Counted from the first letter of the stretch, positions 6,978 to 15,456 are shown. The stretch: 64,000 nt of DNA from Thermococcus sp. (GCF_015521605.1 NZ_WANV01000031.1:1-64000), one strand, 5' to 3'. Numbers and translations: made by a program. The notes: generated from the letters alone by a model not told the origin.

Positions 6978-7955
6978 ATGGTGGGAGCAAAGGGAAGGAC
7001 TCTCGTACTCATCGTTCTGGCGGCTCTTCTTGCAGGCTCTGTTGTGTACCTGCGAGTCTGGAAAACGGAGCGCATGTATCCTGGCGATCTCAGGGGGGAG
7101 ATGGTCGTCGACGGATTGAAGAGGACGTACATAGTCCATCTTCCCCGGAATTTTTCTGAGGACGAGCACCTTCCCCTTCTGATAGCCCTCCACGGCGGGG
7201 GTGGGAGCGGGTTTGACATGGAGCGCCTCACGAGGGGCGGCCTCAACGTCCTGGCAGAGGGGGAGCGCTTCGTTGTGGTGTATCCTGACGGCGTGGAGGG
7301 GCACTGGAACGACGGCCGGAACCTCTCGCGCTACCGTGCCCAGCGGGAGAACATAGACGACGTTGCGTTCATATCCGCACTCATCGACCTGTTCGTGAGG
7401 GAATACGGCGTGAACGGGAGCAGGGTTTATGTCACAGGAATGTCAAACGGTGGGCTGATGACCTATCGGCTGGCCTGCGAGATTCCCGAGAGGCTGGCGG
7501 CGGTGGCGGTTGTTGGTGTCTCCATGTCGGAGAACCTGTACGACAGCTGCTCCCCGCGGACACAGGTTCCCATCATGATAATCCTCGGAAAGGACGACCC
7601 GATAGTTCCCTGGGACGGCGGCGAACTCCACTTCGGGCCGGTTAAGCTTGGACGGGTGGTCTCCGTTGAAAAGACTGTTGAGTACTGGGCAGACAGAAAC
7701 GGCTGCACCGTAAGGCACGGGCGGGAGTACCTTCCGGACGCAGATCCCGAAGACGGAACGCGGGTCTGGATTGAGAGGTACTCAAACTGCAGCGGTGGGG
7801 CCGAAGTCGTGTTATACGGTATCGAGGGCGGCGGCCACACGTGGCCGGGCGGCTATCAGTACCTCCCCAGGAGCATTATCGGAAAGACCAGCGGGGACAT
7901 TGACGCCAACGAGTTAATCTGGAGGTTCCTCAGTTCTTATTCGAGGGACGGCTGA
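6978..7955 (+). CDS. Membrane-anchored or secreted esterase (PHB depolymerase/LpqC-like)
   Basis: This 325-residue protein has an N-terminal hydrophobic segment (about 6-22) that serves as signal or anchor, then an alpha/beta hydrolase fold. The oxyanion region is HGGGGSG near 75, the nucleophile Ser is in GMSNGG near 155, the acid is probably Asp in LGKDDPIVPW near 205, and the His is in GGGHTWPGG near 285. This order and spacing match the esterase/PHB depolymerase (LpqC) family, which cleaves ester bonds such as feruloyl or polyester links. The substrate is unknown. Paired Cys residues in the C-terminal half suggest disulfides outside the cell. Confidence 0.85.
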   Translation: MVGAKGRTLVLIVLAALLAGSVVYLRVWKTERMYPGDLRGEMVVDGLKRTYIVHLPRNFSEDEHLPLLIALHGGGGSGFDMERLTRGGLNVLAEGERFVVVYPDGVEGHWNDGRNLSRYRAQRENIDDVAFISALIDLFVREYGVNGSRVYVTGMSNGGLMTYRLACEIPERLAAVAVVGVSMSENLYDSCSPRTQVPIMIILGKDDPIVPWDGGELHFGPVKLGRVVSVEKTVEYWADRNGCTVRHGREYLPDADPEDGTRVWIERYSNCSGGAEVVLYGIEGGGHTWPGGYQYLPRSIIGKTSGDIDANELIWRFLSSYSRDG

Positions 7956-8028
7956 GCTCCCAAAAAGTTATACGGCCTTTTTTTTATATCAGTGGTGTAC
8001 AGGTGTGTTTCATCGAGGAGGTCGTACC

Positions 8029-8505
8029 ATGCCGCCCCTTCCACCACCGATAAGGGGGAGACCAGACGTCTGGAAGGAACTCGCCCCCGAAACGGCTGAA
8101 AAGGCTATAGAGACAGTAAAACACGCCCTGCCCTTCCTCACGGTTGGGGTGCCGATAGTCCACCGCGCACCGGGGGGCGTTCACGTTGACGTCCCCGTGA
8201 TGTACCTGAGCTTCGCCATAGACAGGCTCCATTACAACCCCGAAACTAAAACCCCCCTCCCGAAGGGACTGCCCGGAGTGTATTTGGGTGAAGTCGACCC
8301 GGCAGGAGTGAGGGAGGGAGCCGAGGAAGTCCTCCGGGAGCTCCACGTCCTTGAGGGTGCGGAGTTTAGAGAGCCGGAAAACTGCTGGGTCGTCCCGGTC
8401 GCTTGGAAAAGCTTTGTGGTCCTCCACGTTCGCGTCTCTGCCGATGGGAAGGAGCTCGTTCCGGATTACGCCCTTACAGAGGAGGTTAGGAGACACGGCA
8501 TTTGA
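8029..8505 (+). CDS. Conserved hypothetical protein
   Basis: This 158-residue soluble protein is not one I recognise. It opens MPPLPPPIRGRPDVW and has an alpha/beta composition with a strand-rich middle (VHVDVPVMYLSFAIDRLHYNPETKTPLPKG split by loops) and a charged C-terminus. No Cys pair, nucleotide loop or membrane segment is evident. ATG at 8029 is preferred over the earlier GTG because GAGGAGGT precedes it. A TATA-like TTTATATC is near 7982-7989. It overlaps or abuts the transporter gene downstream and may be cotranscribed with it. Confidence 0.7.
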   Translation: MPPLPPPIRGRPDVWKELAPETAEKAIETVKHALPFLTVGVPIVHRAPGGVHVDVPVMYLSFAIDRLHYNPETKTPLPKGLPGVYLGEVDPAGVREGAEEVLRELHVLEGAEFREPENCWVVPVAWKSFVVLHVRVSADGKELVPDYALTEEVRRHGI

Positions 8506-9580
8506 GAGGCTGAAACGCTTCGCAAGGCGAGAATGGTTCCTAACGGCTCTAATCGCCCTTTACCTAGTCCTGTTTATCAACGACAGCCTTCTGCTCATCA
8601 GAACGCCCCGCCTCATCGACTGGAGGAGCCTGGCGTTGATAACGTCCCTCATACTGGTCTCGAAGGGTCTTGAGCTGTCCGGGGCGTTCACCCGGCTCTC
8701 TCTGGTGCTCATAGACCTCTCAGGAGGTTCGGAAAGGCGGCTGATGTTTCTCCTCATGCCCGCCATCGCCCTCTCCTCGGCGGTGATAATGAACGACATG
8801 GCGATGCTTGTTTTCATCCCGCTGGTCATAATTACCTCACGGCTCTCCGGGATAGACACCGCCCGCGCCGTCACGCTTTCGGCCATAGCGGCAAACGTCG
8901 GCTCGGCGCTGACGCCGATAGGAAACCCCCAGAACATCATAATCTGGAACACCTACGGACTCTCCTTCGTGGAGTTCACCTGGGCAATGCTCCCCTTCGT
9001 CCTCATCTGGCTCGCCCTCCTCCTGCTCTTCACCATGGCCACAGGGGAAAAGTCGTTGTCTCTTGAAAAACTGCCCCCAGTGGCGATTAACCGGAGGCTG
9101 CTTTTGACTTCGTTCCTGTTGTTGACAACCGACGTGGCCCTGGCGGAAACCGGGAACTCCATCTGGACGCTCCCCCTGACGCTGGCAGTTCTGCTGGCCT
9201 TTGGAAGAGAGGCCCTGCTGGGCTTTGACTGGGCGCTGGTTCTGACTTTTGCATTCATCTTCGCCGACTTTGGAGAGGTTGCACGTTTGATCTCTGGACA
9301 TGCACTCCCCTCGGATGGGCTGGCGCTGTTCCTGGCATCGGCCGGCCTGAGCCAGCTTATCAGCAACGTCCCGGCGACGGTGGTTTTCCTTGGCCCAAGA
9401 CCTGACTGGCTTCCCCTTGCCCTCGGGGTGAACCTCGGGGGCACCGGGATAATAACCGGCTCCCTCGCAAACCTCATAGCCCTCCGCATTTCAGGAATTG
9501 GCATGAGGGACTTCCACAGATTTTCCATTCCCTACTTCCTTGCGGCATTGGTGATTTCGATTCTGATATTCCTGCTCTGA
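8444..9580 (+). CDS. Ion-transporter superfamily permease (ArsB/NhaD-SLC13-like), start uncertain
   Basis: This membrane protein of about 360-378 residues has ten or more helices and the paired motifs of the IT superfamily: NDMAMLVFIPL in the first half, then ANVGSALTPIGNPQNIIIWN, and in the second half SNVPATVVFLG and GGTGIITGSLANLIAL. Family members move arsenite, sodium or dicarboxylates; the substrate is unclear, though metal genes lie nearby. Homology appears to begin near 8504 (FERLKRFARREWF), but no ATG, GTG or TTG is in frame there. The nearest in-frame ATG, 8444, overlaps the previous gene by 62 nt and has no ribosome binding site. A GGAGG at 8481 suggests initiation near 8492-8501. 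Confidence 0.8.
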   Translation: MGRSSFRITPLQRRLGDTAFERLKRFARREWFLTALIALYLVLFINDSLLLIRTPRLIDWRSLALITSLILVSKGLELSGAFTRLSLVLIDLSGGSERRLMFLLMPAIALSSAVIMNDMAMLVFIPLVIITSRLSGIDTARAVTLSAIAANVGSALTPIGNPQNIIIWNTYGLSFVEFTWAMLPFVLIWLALLLLFTMATGEKSLSLEKLPPVAINRRLLLTSFLLLTTDVALAETGNSIWTLPLTLAVLLAFGREALLGFDWALVLTFAFIFADFGEVARLISGHALPSDGLALFLASAGLSQLISNVPATVVFLGPRPDWLPLALGVNLGGTGIITGSLANLIALRISGIGMRDFHRFSIPYFLAALVISILIFLL

Positions 9581-9606
9581 CCTTTCGATCGTTTTCGAAA
9601 TGGGAA

Positions 9607-9640
9607 AGTTTATAAAACATTTGCACAACTGCTCAAATGT
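9607..9640 (+). promoter_or_regulatory. TATA box and ArsR-type operator
   Basis: TATA box GTTTATAAAA (9609-9617) is followed by ACATTTG (9617-9623) and CAAATGT (9634-9640), a perfect 7-bp dyad with a 10-nt centre that itself contains CA..TG. This resembles the 12-2-12 operators of SmtB/ArsR repressors. It covers the expected transcription start and lies just before the ArsR-type gene, so autorepression is likely. Confidence 0.8.
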
Positions 9641-9654
9641 AGAGGTGATTTGTG

Positions 9655-10011
9655 ATGACGGAAGTGTGTAAGGTGTACGAGGAACATCTGGATAAAATCC
9701 TGGAGGCACAGTCAAAAATCCCGGAGGAGGAGACCGTATTGGAGGTAGCGGATTTTTTTGACGCCCTCGGCAACCCGACGAGGCTTAAAATCCTGCTGGC
9801 ACTCATGGAGGCCGGGGAGCTCTGCACCTGCGACCTCTCGGCGATAACCAAGCTCTCCGTCTCGGCAATCTCCCACCAGCTCCGCATCCTCAAGGACAGG
9901 AAGATAGTTGCCTACCGCAAGGACGGCAAGAACGTCTTCTACCGCCTCGACGACGAGCACATCAAGGAGATACTAAGGGTTGCCATGGTGCACCTCTCGG
10001 AGGTGAAGTGA
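9655..10011 (+). CDS. ArsR/SmtB-family metal-sensing repressor
   Basis: This 118-residue winged-helix repressor reads DALGNPTRLKILLALMEAGELCTCDLS in the first half. ELCTCDL is the alpha3 Cys pair used by CadC/ArsR-type sensors to bind soft metals. The recognition helix is SVSAISHQLRILKDRKIV, and VFYRLDDEHIKEIL forms the C-terminal dimer helix. On metal binding it should release the operator at 9617-9640. It overlaps the downstream P1B-ATPase start (GTGATG), forming a sensor-exporter operon. ATG 9655 is preferred; GTG 9652 is adjacent. The cognate metal is probably Zn, Cd or Pb, judged from the partner. Confidence 0.93.
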   Translation: MTEVCKVYEEHLDKILEAQSKIPEEETVLEVADFFDALGNPTRLKILLALMEAGELCTCDLSAITKLSVSAISHQLRILKDRKIVAYRKDGKNVFYRLDDEHIKEILRVAMVHLSEVK

Positions 10012-12104
10012 TGCCCCAGAAGCTCAAGCTTGAAGGCCTCGACTGCGCGAGCTGCGCCTATGAGATAGAGGAGGCCCTCAAGAAGGAGGGCTTTGAGTTC
10101 GCGGTGGTCAACTTCGCCACGAAGGAGGCTGTTATAGAGGGAGACATCGAGAAGGCCAAGGAGATAATCAAGAAAGTTGAGCCGGATGTTGAGGTGGTTG
10201 AGGAGGAGCACGGTCACGGACACGAGCACGGACACGACCACAGCCACGGGCATGGTGAGGGGGATTACTGGAAGACGGTCTATTACATCGGCCTCTCGCT
10301 GGTTCTCTTTACGGTTGGTATCGTGATGCGCTACTACTACGGCATAGACGACGCCTTCGTGTTCGGAATCTTCCTGGCGAGCTACATCATCTCCGGCTGG
10401 AGAGTCCTGCGGAGTGCGGCGGTCAACTCCCTTCACGGCAACGTCTTCGACGAGAACTTTCTCATAGCGGTTGCCACCATCGGAGCTTTCCTCATCAGGG
10501 AGTATCCCGAGGGAGTAGCGGTCATGCTGTTCTACGTCGTCGGAGAGTTCTTCCAGGACATGGCGGTTGACAGGTCGAGGCGCTCGATAAAGGCCCTTCT
10601 GGCGCTCAAGGCGGAGTACGCCAACCTGCTCAGGAACGGTGAGGTCATCCAAGTCAAGCCGGAGGAGCTTAAGGTAGGGGACATCATAATAATCAAGCCC
10701 GGTGAAAGGGTTCCTGTTGATGGTGTTGTCATCGAAGGCACTTCAACCGTTGACACCTCCGCGCTGACCGGTGAGAGCGTTCCGCGGACGGTTAAGGAGG
10801 GCGAGGAGATCCTCTCCGGCATGGTCAACCTCTCCGGGCTTCTCAAGGTCAGGGTAACCAAGGGGCTGAGCGAGTCAACGATATCGAGAATCCTTGAGCT
10901 CGTCGAGAACGCGAGTGCGAGGAAGGCCAAGACCGAGAAGTTCATAACACGCTTCGCCCACTACTACACCCCCGCTGTGGTCGGAATAGCGGCTCTGATA
11001 GCCCTCGTCCCGCCGCTCGTGACCGGCGACCCGTTCACCCCCTGGGTCTACAGGGCGCTGGTGATACTCGTCATCTCGTGCCCCTGTGCTCTAGTGCTCT
11101 CAATCCCCCTCGGCTACTTCGGCGGCATAGGGAGGTCTGCAAGGGAGGGAATTCTCGTCAAGGGCTCCAACTACCTGGATGCCCTCAAAGATGCAAGCAT
11201 AGTCGCCTTCGACAAGACGGGGACGCTGACCAAGGGCGTCTTCAAGGTGACGAAGGTCGAAACGAGGAACGGCTACACCGAGGAGGAAATCATAAGGCTC
11301 GCGGCACTGGCCGAGGCGCACTCGAACCACCCGATAGCCAAGGCCATAAGGGACGCCTACGGAAAGGAGATCAACGAGGCTGAGATCAAGGAGTACGAGG
11401 AAATAGCCGGCCATGGTGTCAGGGCGAGAATAGATGGCGTCGAGGTAATGGTAGGCAACGACAGGCTGCTGCACCGCTTTGAGGTCGAGCACGACACCTG
11501 CCGGGTTAAAGGCACTGTCGCTCACGTGGTCATCAACGGAAAGTACGCGGGATACATAATAATCTCCGACGAGATAAAGGAGGACGCGCCCATAGCGGTG
11601 AAGGAGCTCAAGCGCCTCGGCATCAAGAAGGTCGTCATGGTTACCGGCGACAGCAGGGACGTCGCTGAGGAGATAGCAAGGCAGATCGGCCTCGACGGCT
11701 TCTACGCTGAACTGCTCCCGGAGGACAAGGTGAGGGTCATCGAGGAACTGGAGAAGGAGAAGGGCGACGGGAAGGTCGTCTTCGTTGGGGACGGGATAAA
11801 CGATGCGCCGGTGCTCGCCAGGGCAGACGTGGGCGTTGCGATGGGGGCTCTAGGAAGCGATGCGGCAATAGAGACTGCAGACGTCGTCATAATGGACGAC
11901 AAGCCGTCCAAACTGCCGAGGGGCATAAGAATAGCCCGCAGGACGCAGAGGATCGTCTGGCAGAACATCATCCTTGCCCTCGGCGTCAAGCTGGCCTTCA
12001 TAAGCCTTGGAATCCTCGGCGAAGCGACGATGTGGGAGGCCGTCTTCGCCGACGTCGGCGTCGCCCTCATAGCGGTCTTCAACGCGATGAGGATTCTGAG
12101 GTGA
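10011..12104 (+). CDS. P1B-type heavy-metal ATPase, CadA/ZntA-like (Zn/Cd/Pb efflux)
   Basis: This 697-residue membrane pump has an N-terminal HMA domain (DCASC near residue 13), then a His-rich linker (alternating His, Gly, Asp and Glu around residues 64-84). It has eight predicted helices, the transport motif CPC (VISCPCALVLSIP), the phosphorylation site DKTGTLT and the hinge [24 protein letters not shown] and the His-rich linker fit the Zn/Cd/Pb subgroup (P1B-2). It should export excess divalent soft metal from the cytoplasm. It is translationally coupled to an ArsR-type repressor, so expression should rise with metal. Confidence 0.92.
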   Translation: MPQKLKLEGLDCASCAYEIEEALKKEGFEFAVVNFATKEAVIEGDIEKAKEIIKKVEPDVEVVEEEHGHGHEHGHDHSHGHGEGDYWKTVYYIGLSLVLFTVGIVMRYYYGIDDAFVFGIFLASYIISGWRVLRSAAVNSLHGNVFDENFLIAVATIGAFLIREYPEGVAVMLFYVVGEFFQDMAVDRSRRSIKALLALKAEYANLLRNGEVIQVKPEELKVGDIIIIKPGERVPVDGVVIEGTSTVDTSALTGESVPRTVKEGEEILSGMVNLSGLLKVRVTKGLSESTISRILELVENASARKAKTEKFITRFAHYYTPAVVGIAALIALVPPLVTGDPFTPWVYRALVILVISCPCALVLSIPLGYFGGIGRSAREGILVKGSNYLDALKDASIVAFDKTGTLTKGVFKVTKVETRNGYTEEEIIRLAALAEAHSNHPIAKAIRDAYGKEINEAEIKEYEEIAGHGVRARIDGVEVMVGNDRLLHRFEVEHDTCRVKGTVAHVVINGKYAGYIIISDEIKEDAPIAVKELKRLGIKKVVMVTGDSRDVAEEIARQIGLDGFYAELLPEDKVRVIEELEKEKGDGKVVFVGDGINDAPVLARADVGVAMGALGSDAAIETADVVIMDDKPSKLPRGIRIARRTQRIVWQNIILALGVKLAFISLGILGEATMWEAVFADVGVALIAVFNAMRILR

Positions 12105-12209
12105 TATCTTCCTTTTCATTTTTAAGCCGAAGTAAGTAGTGTCTATCCATTCTTGTATGTTTTGTCATAATTTTGCCCTGTGTTCCATTCAGAATGTTTT
12201 TATATTTCC

Positions 12210-13046
12210 GTGAATAGGGGATACCGGTGGTGCACTATCTCCAGGCTCTCCCTCCTGTTGTTAACTCTGCTGCTCCTCTCATTGCCATTTGTCTCGGCGG
12301 CCGAGTCCCTCTGCGGTCTGCATCCTGTTCTCGGCCCCACCGAGTACTGCAGTTTTGCTCCCTTTATTAAAGTCGGAAACGACGACGCGATAATAACCCT
12401 CTCCTGGGACGCGCTGGGCCCTGGAATGCAGGGGATACCCACCCCGAGCATGGTTGGAGAGTACTACTTCTACTTCAGGGATGGGCGGCTTTACTACCTT
12501 GGCAGCACCACCGGGGCGGAGGAACTCTTTTATACATTCTACAGGGGACTGTGGTATTTGAGCGACGGAAGGGCCATAGACCCGCGGGGCCCCTGCCTGA
12601 TAAGAGACGTCATAATTCCCGGGGAAATCAAAGATGAGCTGTGTCCCTGCGGCAACGTCTCCATAGCCTCTCCCTCGTACCCGGTCAGTATCAACGGCTC
12701 AACGCTCCACGTCTCGAACGGCAGAGTGTCCTACACAATTAAAGTCCCCGACAACATAACTCTCCATCTCCCGAGCAACACAACCCTGCGTGCCGTCTTC
12801 CTGGAAAAAGGGGCCCTCATATACATCCGGCCCCAAAACCCCTTCGTCCCCCTTGACTGGGGGAATGTTACCGTGCTTTACTACGATGGGAGCTCCCTTT
12901 GGAGGCTGGATTTCACGAGGGGCCTTGAAACAGAGCTACCGGCCTGTCCGGTTTCCAGCCAGGTGGGGTCTCTGGAGTTTTACTTGATGCTCTTTGCTGG
13001 GCTTGTGCTGGTGCTCGTGCTGGCGTACTGGCGGGCGAGGAGGTGA
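12210..13046 (+). CDS. Secreted, C-terminally anchored protein of unknown function
   Basis: A signal peptide (SLLLLTLLLLSLPFVSA) precedes about 220 extracellular residues with several Asn-x-Ser/Thr sites, and a hydrophobic helix (LMLFAGLVLVLVLAYW) ends the protein with a short basic tail. Cys residues in ESLCGLH, EYCSF and ELCPCGN may pair. Beta-rich sequence suggests a sandwich or propeller fragment. The start is uncertain: the only in-frame options are GTG 12180 and GTG 12210, yet the TATA box (TTTTTATATTT, about 12196-12206) would put the transcript start near 12225. Function unrecognised. Confidence 0.65.
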   Translation: MNRGYRWCTISRLSLLLLTLLLLSLPFVSAAESLCGLHPVLGPTEYCSFAPFIKVGNDDAIITLSWDALGPGMQGIPTPSMVGEYYFYFRDGRLYYLGSTTGAEELFYTFYRGLWYLSDGRAIDPRGPCLIRDVIIPGEIKDELCPCGNVSIASPSYPVSINGSTLHVSNGRVSYTIKVPDNITLHLPSNTTLRAVFLEKGALIYIRPQNPFVPLDWGNVTVLYYDGSSLWRLDFTRGLETELPACPVSSQVGSLEFYLMLFAGLVLVLVLAYWRARR

Positions 13047-13121
13047 ACCTCGTTTTCAGCCGCTCACGGAAGCGGCAACCCATAAATAATTCCTTGAACA
13101 AAACTCCATCGGGCGGATCGG

Positions 13122-13799
13122 ATGGATTCAAAAGTATCGCGGGTGTGCCGGACTCAGGAGGAGGCAAAGAAGCTCTACGACAGAATCAGCAGATTCTACG
13201 ATTTATTTGCTTTTCCCGAGGGAAAATACAGGGATAGGGTGCTGGAGCTCCTCAGCATCAAAACCGGAGAAACGGTTCTGGAGATAGGCTTTGGAACGGG
13301 CCATGCCCTGGTGAAGATGGCCGAGCTTGTGGGGGAGGAGGGAAAGGTCTACGGTGTTGATATCTCTCCGGGGATGATGGAGGTCAGCAAAAGGAGGCTC
13401 CGGAAAGCCGGGCTGTTGGATAGGGTCGAGCTGTACTGTGGAGATGCCTCAAAATTGCCTTATGAGGATAACAAGTTTGATGCCGTCTTTATGAGCTTCA
13501 CCCTTGAGCTCTTTGATACGCCCGAGATTCCGAAAGTGCTCGGTGAGGTTAAAAGGGTTCTAAAGTCTGGCGGAAGGTTTGGTGTGGTGAGTATGTCAAA
13601 GGGTGAAGGGCTGGTCGTGGGGCTCTACGAATGGCTTCACGAGAGGTTTCCCCGGTACCTGGACTGCCGGCCGATCTATCTCTCTGAGGTCGTGAAGGTT
13701 GCTGGCTTTGTGGTGGTGCACGAGGAGAAAGGGCGGATTTTCGGGCTTCCCGTTGAAACCGTCATCGCGTTGAAACCCGGGAGGAAGGACCGTGGATAG
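13122..13799 (+). CDS. Class I SAM-dependent methyltransferase (UbiE-like)
   Basis: This 225-residue protein is a Rossmann-fold methyltransferase. Motif I is VLEIGFGTGHALVKMAEL near residue 53, the acidic strand VYGVDISPGMMEVS follows, motif II CGDASKLPYEDNKFDAVF comes next, and VLKSGGRFGVVSMS is motif III. The UbiE/ArsM-like shape suggests a small lipophilic or metalloid substrate; nothing in the sequence fixes it. A TATA-like box CCATAAATAATTCC lies near 13080-13093. The membrane protein downstream begins inside its last codons, so the two are coupled. Confidence 0.85.
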   Translation: MDSKVSRVCRTQEEAKKLYDRISRFYDLFAFPEGKYRDRVLELLSIKTGETVLEIGFGTGHALVKMAELVGEEGKVYGVDISPGMMEVSKRRLRKAGLLDRVELYCGDASKLPYEDNKFDAVFMSFTLELFDTPEIPKVLGEVKRVLKSGGRFGVVSMSKGEGLVVGLYEWLHERFPRYLDCRPIYLSEVVKVAGFVVVHEEKGRIFGLPVETVIALKPGRKDRG

Positions 13800-14685
13800 G
13801 GCACTCGTTAGAAGGCTCATGTCCACGCTTTCCCTCGGCTATATACTCTTCTTCTACTCGGAGACGATGTTCTGGGGGAGGTGGAGGCCGGAAGATACTG
13901 TCCCTGAGTTTGTGATAACGTGGTTAATCTATTCAGTTCTGGCCTTCTTTGTGCTCCTCATGGTGAACCGGTTTCGGGTGGGTGACGTTTGCTCGGTTTT
14001 CCTCACTGGCGCGGTCTTTGGCTGGCTCGTTGAGGGCGTCGTTGTTCAAACCGTTTACACGGGCTTTCCCTTCGGCATCGTCTGGACGCCCTTAGCCTGG
14101 CACGCCCTCATCTCTGTTCTCGCCGGGGTCTATCTGGCGGAAAAGGCTCTGGGCGAATGGGAGGGCAAAAAAGCGGCCCTCTTCTTCATTCTCCTCGGAA
14201 TCTTCTGGGGATTCTGGGCTTCCTACTGGAAGCTTGAGGACGGCTACGCGGTGAGTCTCCGGGATTTTGCGGCCTATGCGTTCCTCTCGACCATCATTTT
14301 GATGGCAGCATACGCGGTTCTCAATGCCTCGGCCCCCGGAAACTTTGAACCCAGAAAGTTTGAAATCGGAGCATTTGCCGCCGTTCTGCTGTTTTTCGGA
14401 GTATTTACAGCCCTGGCTGTCCCATTTTCAATCCTCCTTCTACCCCCTCTCGTAGGGATTGCCCTCTATGCCCTGCGGAGGCTCGAAGGGAAGAACTTTT
14501 TCTCCGGCCATTGGAGGTTAAATGGGGGCATGTATGCCATGCTCCTCCTCATGCCGGCTGCCGCTCTCCCGGTATACACCGCTCTGAGGGACATGTGGTT
14601 TGAGGTCAACATCCCCGTGGCGCTGGCAACCTCTGGAATCGCCATTGTTCTCCTTTTGAAGGCACTTTATAAGGCGTTGAGATGA
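13792..14685 (+). CDS. Polytopic membrane protein of unknown function
   Basis: This 297-residue protein has about eight hydrophobic helices and few charged loops. It starts at GTG 13792, overlapping the methyltransferase by 8 nt. Trp/Phe-rich stretches (FWGRWRPEDTVPEFVITWLIY, then GIFWGFWASYWKLEDGYAV) and a second half with LALPVYTALRDMW-type helices are visible, but I do not recognise a family. Coupling to a methyltransferase suggests the two may work on the same lipid or small molecule. No signal of transfer or damage. Confidence 0.7.
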   Translation: MDRALVRRLMSTLSLGYILFFYSETMFWGRWRPEDTVPEFVITWLIYSVLAFFVLLMVNRFRVGDVCSVFLTGAVFGWLVEGVVVQTVYTGFPFGIVWTPLAWHALISVLAGVYLAEKALGEWEGKKAALFFILLGIFWGFWASYWKLEDGYAVSLRDFAAYAFLSTIILMAAYAVLNASAPGNFEPRKFEIGAFAAVLLFFGVFTALAVPFSILLLPPLVGIALYALRRLEGKNFFSGHWRLNGGMYAMLLLMPAAALPVYTALRDMWFEVNIPVALATSGIAIVLLLKALYKALR

Positions 14686-14722
14686 GCACTCTTTAATATT
14701 GGAAATTCTTGAGGCTGTTAGT

Positions 14723-14752
14723 TATCATTTTGTCCATAATAATCCTATTAAC
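14723..14752 (+). promoter_or_regulatory. Weak copy of the metal-gene promoter element
   Basis: TATCATTTTGTCCATAATAA then TCC aligns with TTTCCATTCTGGCAACGATAAGC with one gap and several mismatches (ATT-x-TG-x-C and ATAA-x-CC kept). It precedes the Met/Lys/Gly-rich DUF302 gene; a TATA-like CAAATTAAAAAG follows near 14757-14768. Membership in the motif set is tentative. Confidence 0.35.
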
Positions 14753-14796
14753 GCTTCAAATTAAAAAGACATTGACAAAGGAAAAGGTGATTCAAA

Positions 14797-15375
14797 ATGA
14801 ACGGTGAGATGGATGAGATGGAAAAAGGTGGAATGAAAGGCATGCACGGAAAGGGCAAGATGGAAGGAATGAAAGGTAGCATGAAGGGAATGAAGGGCAA
14901 AGGAAAGATGAAGGGTGGCTGCAAGGGCCACGGTAAGGGCATGAAGGGCATGGGCGGAAAGCACGGGATGCACGGAGTGGAGGAGCCCCAGAAGGAGTAC
15001 ACCTACGTCAAGGCTGTTGAGACAGGCTTCGACGAGACTGTGGCAAAGGTCAAGGAGGAGCTGAAGAAGGAGGGCTTTGGCGTCCTCAGCGAGGTCAGGG
15101 TTGACCGGCTTTTCAAGGAGAAGCTCGGCCTTGAGATGGAGCCCTACGTCATCCTCGGGGCCTGCAACCCGGACTATTCAAGCGAGCTGATAGGCATAGA
15201 CATTAACAGCGGCACCTTCCTGCCCTGCAACCTCGTGGTCTACGTTAAGGAAGGGAAGACCCACGTGAGCCTCCTGCTCCCGACGAAGGCTATGAGCATA
15301 ACTGGGAACGACGAACTCCTCGAAGTCGCCGGAAAGGTCGAGGAGATACTGAAGGGCGTCGTTGAGAGGGTTTGA
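14797..15375 (+). CDS. DUF302 protein with a Met/Lys/Gly-rich N-terminal extension
   Basis: This 192-residue protein has two unlike parts. Residues 1-60 are low-complexity Met-Lys-Gly-His with one Cys (GMKG, MKGK, GGCKGHGKGMKGMGGKHGMHG). Residues 65-192 form a DUF302 domain with Cys in LGACNPDYSS and FLPCNLVVYV. Met, His and Cys at this density suggest soft-metal binding, most simply Cu(I) or Ag(I), with a cationic surface. No signal peptide is visible, so it should be cytoplasmic. A ribosome binding site AAGGTGATT precedes the ATG. It may be a metal-buffering relative of the protein at 5017-5394. Confidence 0.85.
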   Translation: MNGEMDEMEKGGMKGMHGKGKMEGMKGSMKGMKGKGKMKGGCKGHGKGMKGMGGKHGMHGVEEPQKEYTYVKAVETGFDETVAKVKEELKKEGFGVLSEVRVDRLFKEKLGLEMEPYVILGACNPDYSSELIGIDINSGTFLPCNLVVYVKEGKTHVSLLLPTKAMSITGNDELLEVAGKVEEILKGVVERV

Positions 15376-15386
15376 TCTCTTTTCTC

Positions 15387-15413
15387 CCAAATTTTACAAA
15401 ATGGAAAATTTGG
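15387..15413 (+). terminator. Inverted repeat after the DUF302 gene
   Basis: CCAAATTTT (15387-15395) and AAAATTTGG (15405-15413) form a perfect 9-bp stem with a 9-nt loop, 12 nt after the stop codon. It may end the DUF302 transcript or, being about 30 nt before the next TATA box, act as an operator for the ESCRT-like operon. Confidence 0.45.
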
Positions 15414-15439
15414 ACATGTCACTCTTTTCTCCAAAATGC

Positions 15440-15456
15440 CGAAAATGTTATATACT
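15440..15456 (+). promoter_or_regulatory. Promoter of the ESCRT-III-like operon
   Basis: TATA box GTTATATACT (15447-15456) with a purine-rich BRE-like CGAAAAT just upstream, about 50 nt before the first gene of the cluster. The strong match to the archaeal consensus suggests solid basal expression. Confidence 0.65.

Noticed and set aside
12105-12209. Further copies of the TTCCATTC metal element before the secreted-protein gene
   Set aside because: Two TCCATTC cores occur, but TGGCAA and the ATAAGC box are missing or displaced; not counted in the motif set.
14797-14990. Possible tandem DNA repeat or CRISPR-like array
   Set aside because: The repetition is at the codon level of a Met/Lys/Gly-rich protein, without regular repeat-spacer units.
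14748-15002. Pro/Phe-rich minus-strand frame opposite the M/K/G-rich DUF302 gene
   Set aside because: Antisense of ATG/GGC/AAG repeats yields Pro/His/Phe repeats; a composition artefact.
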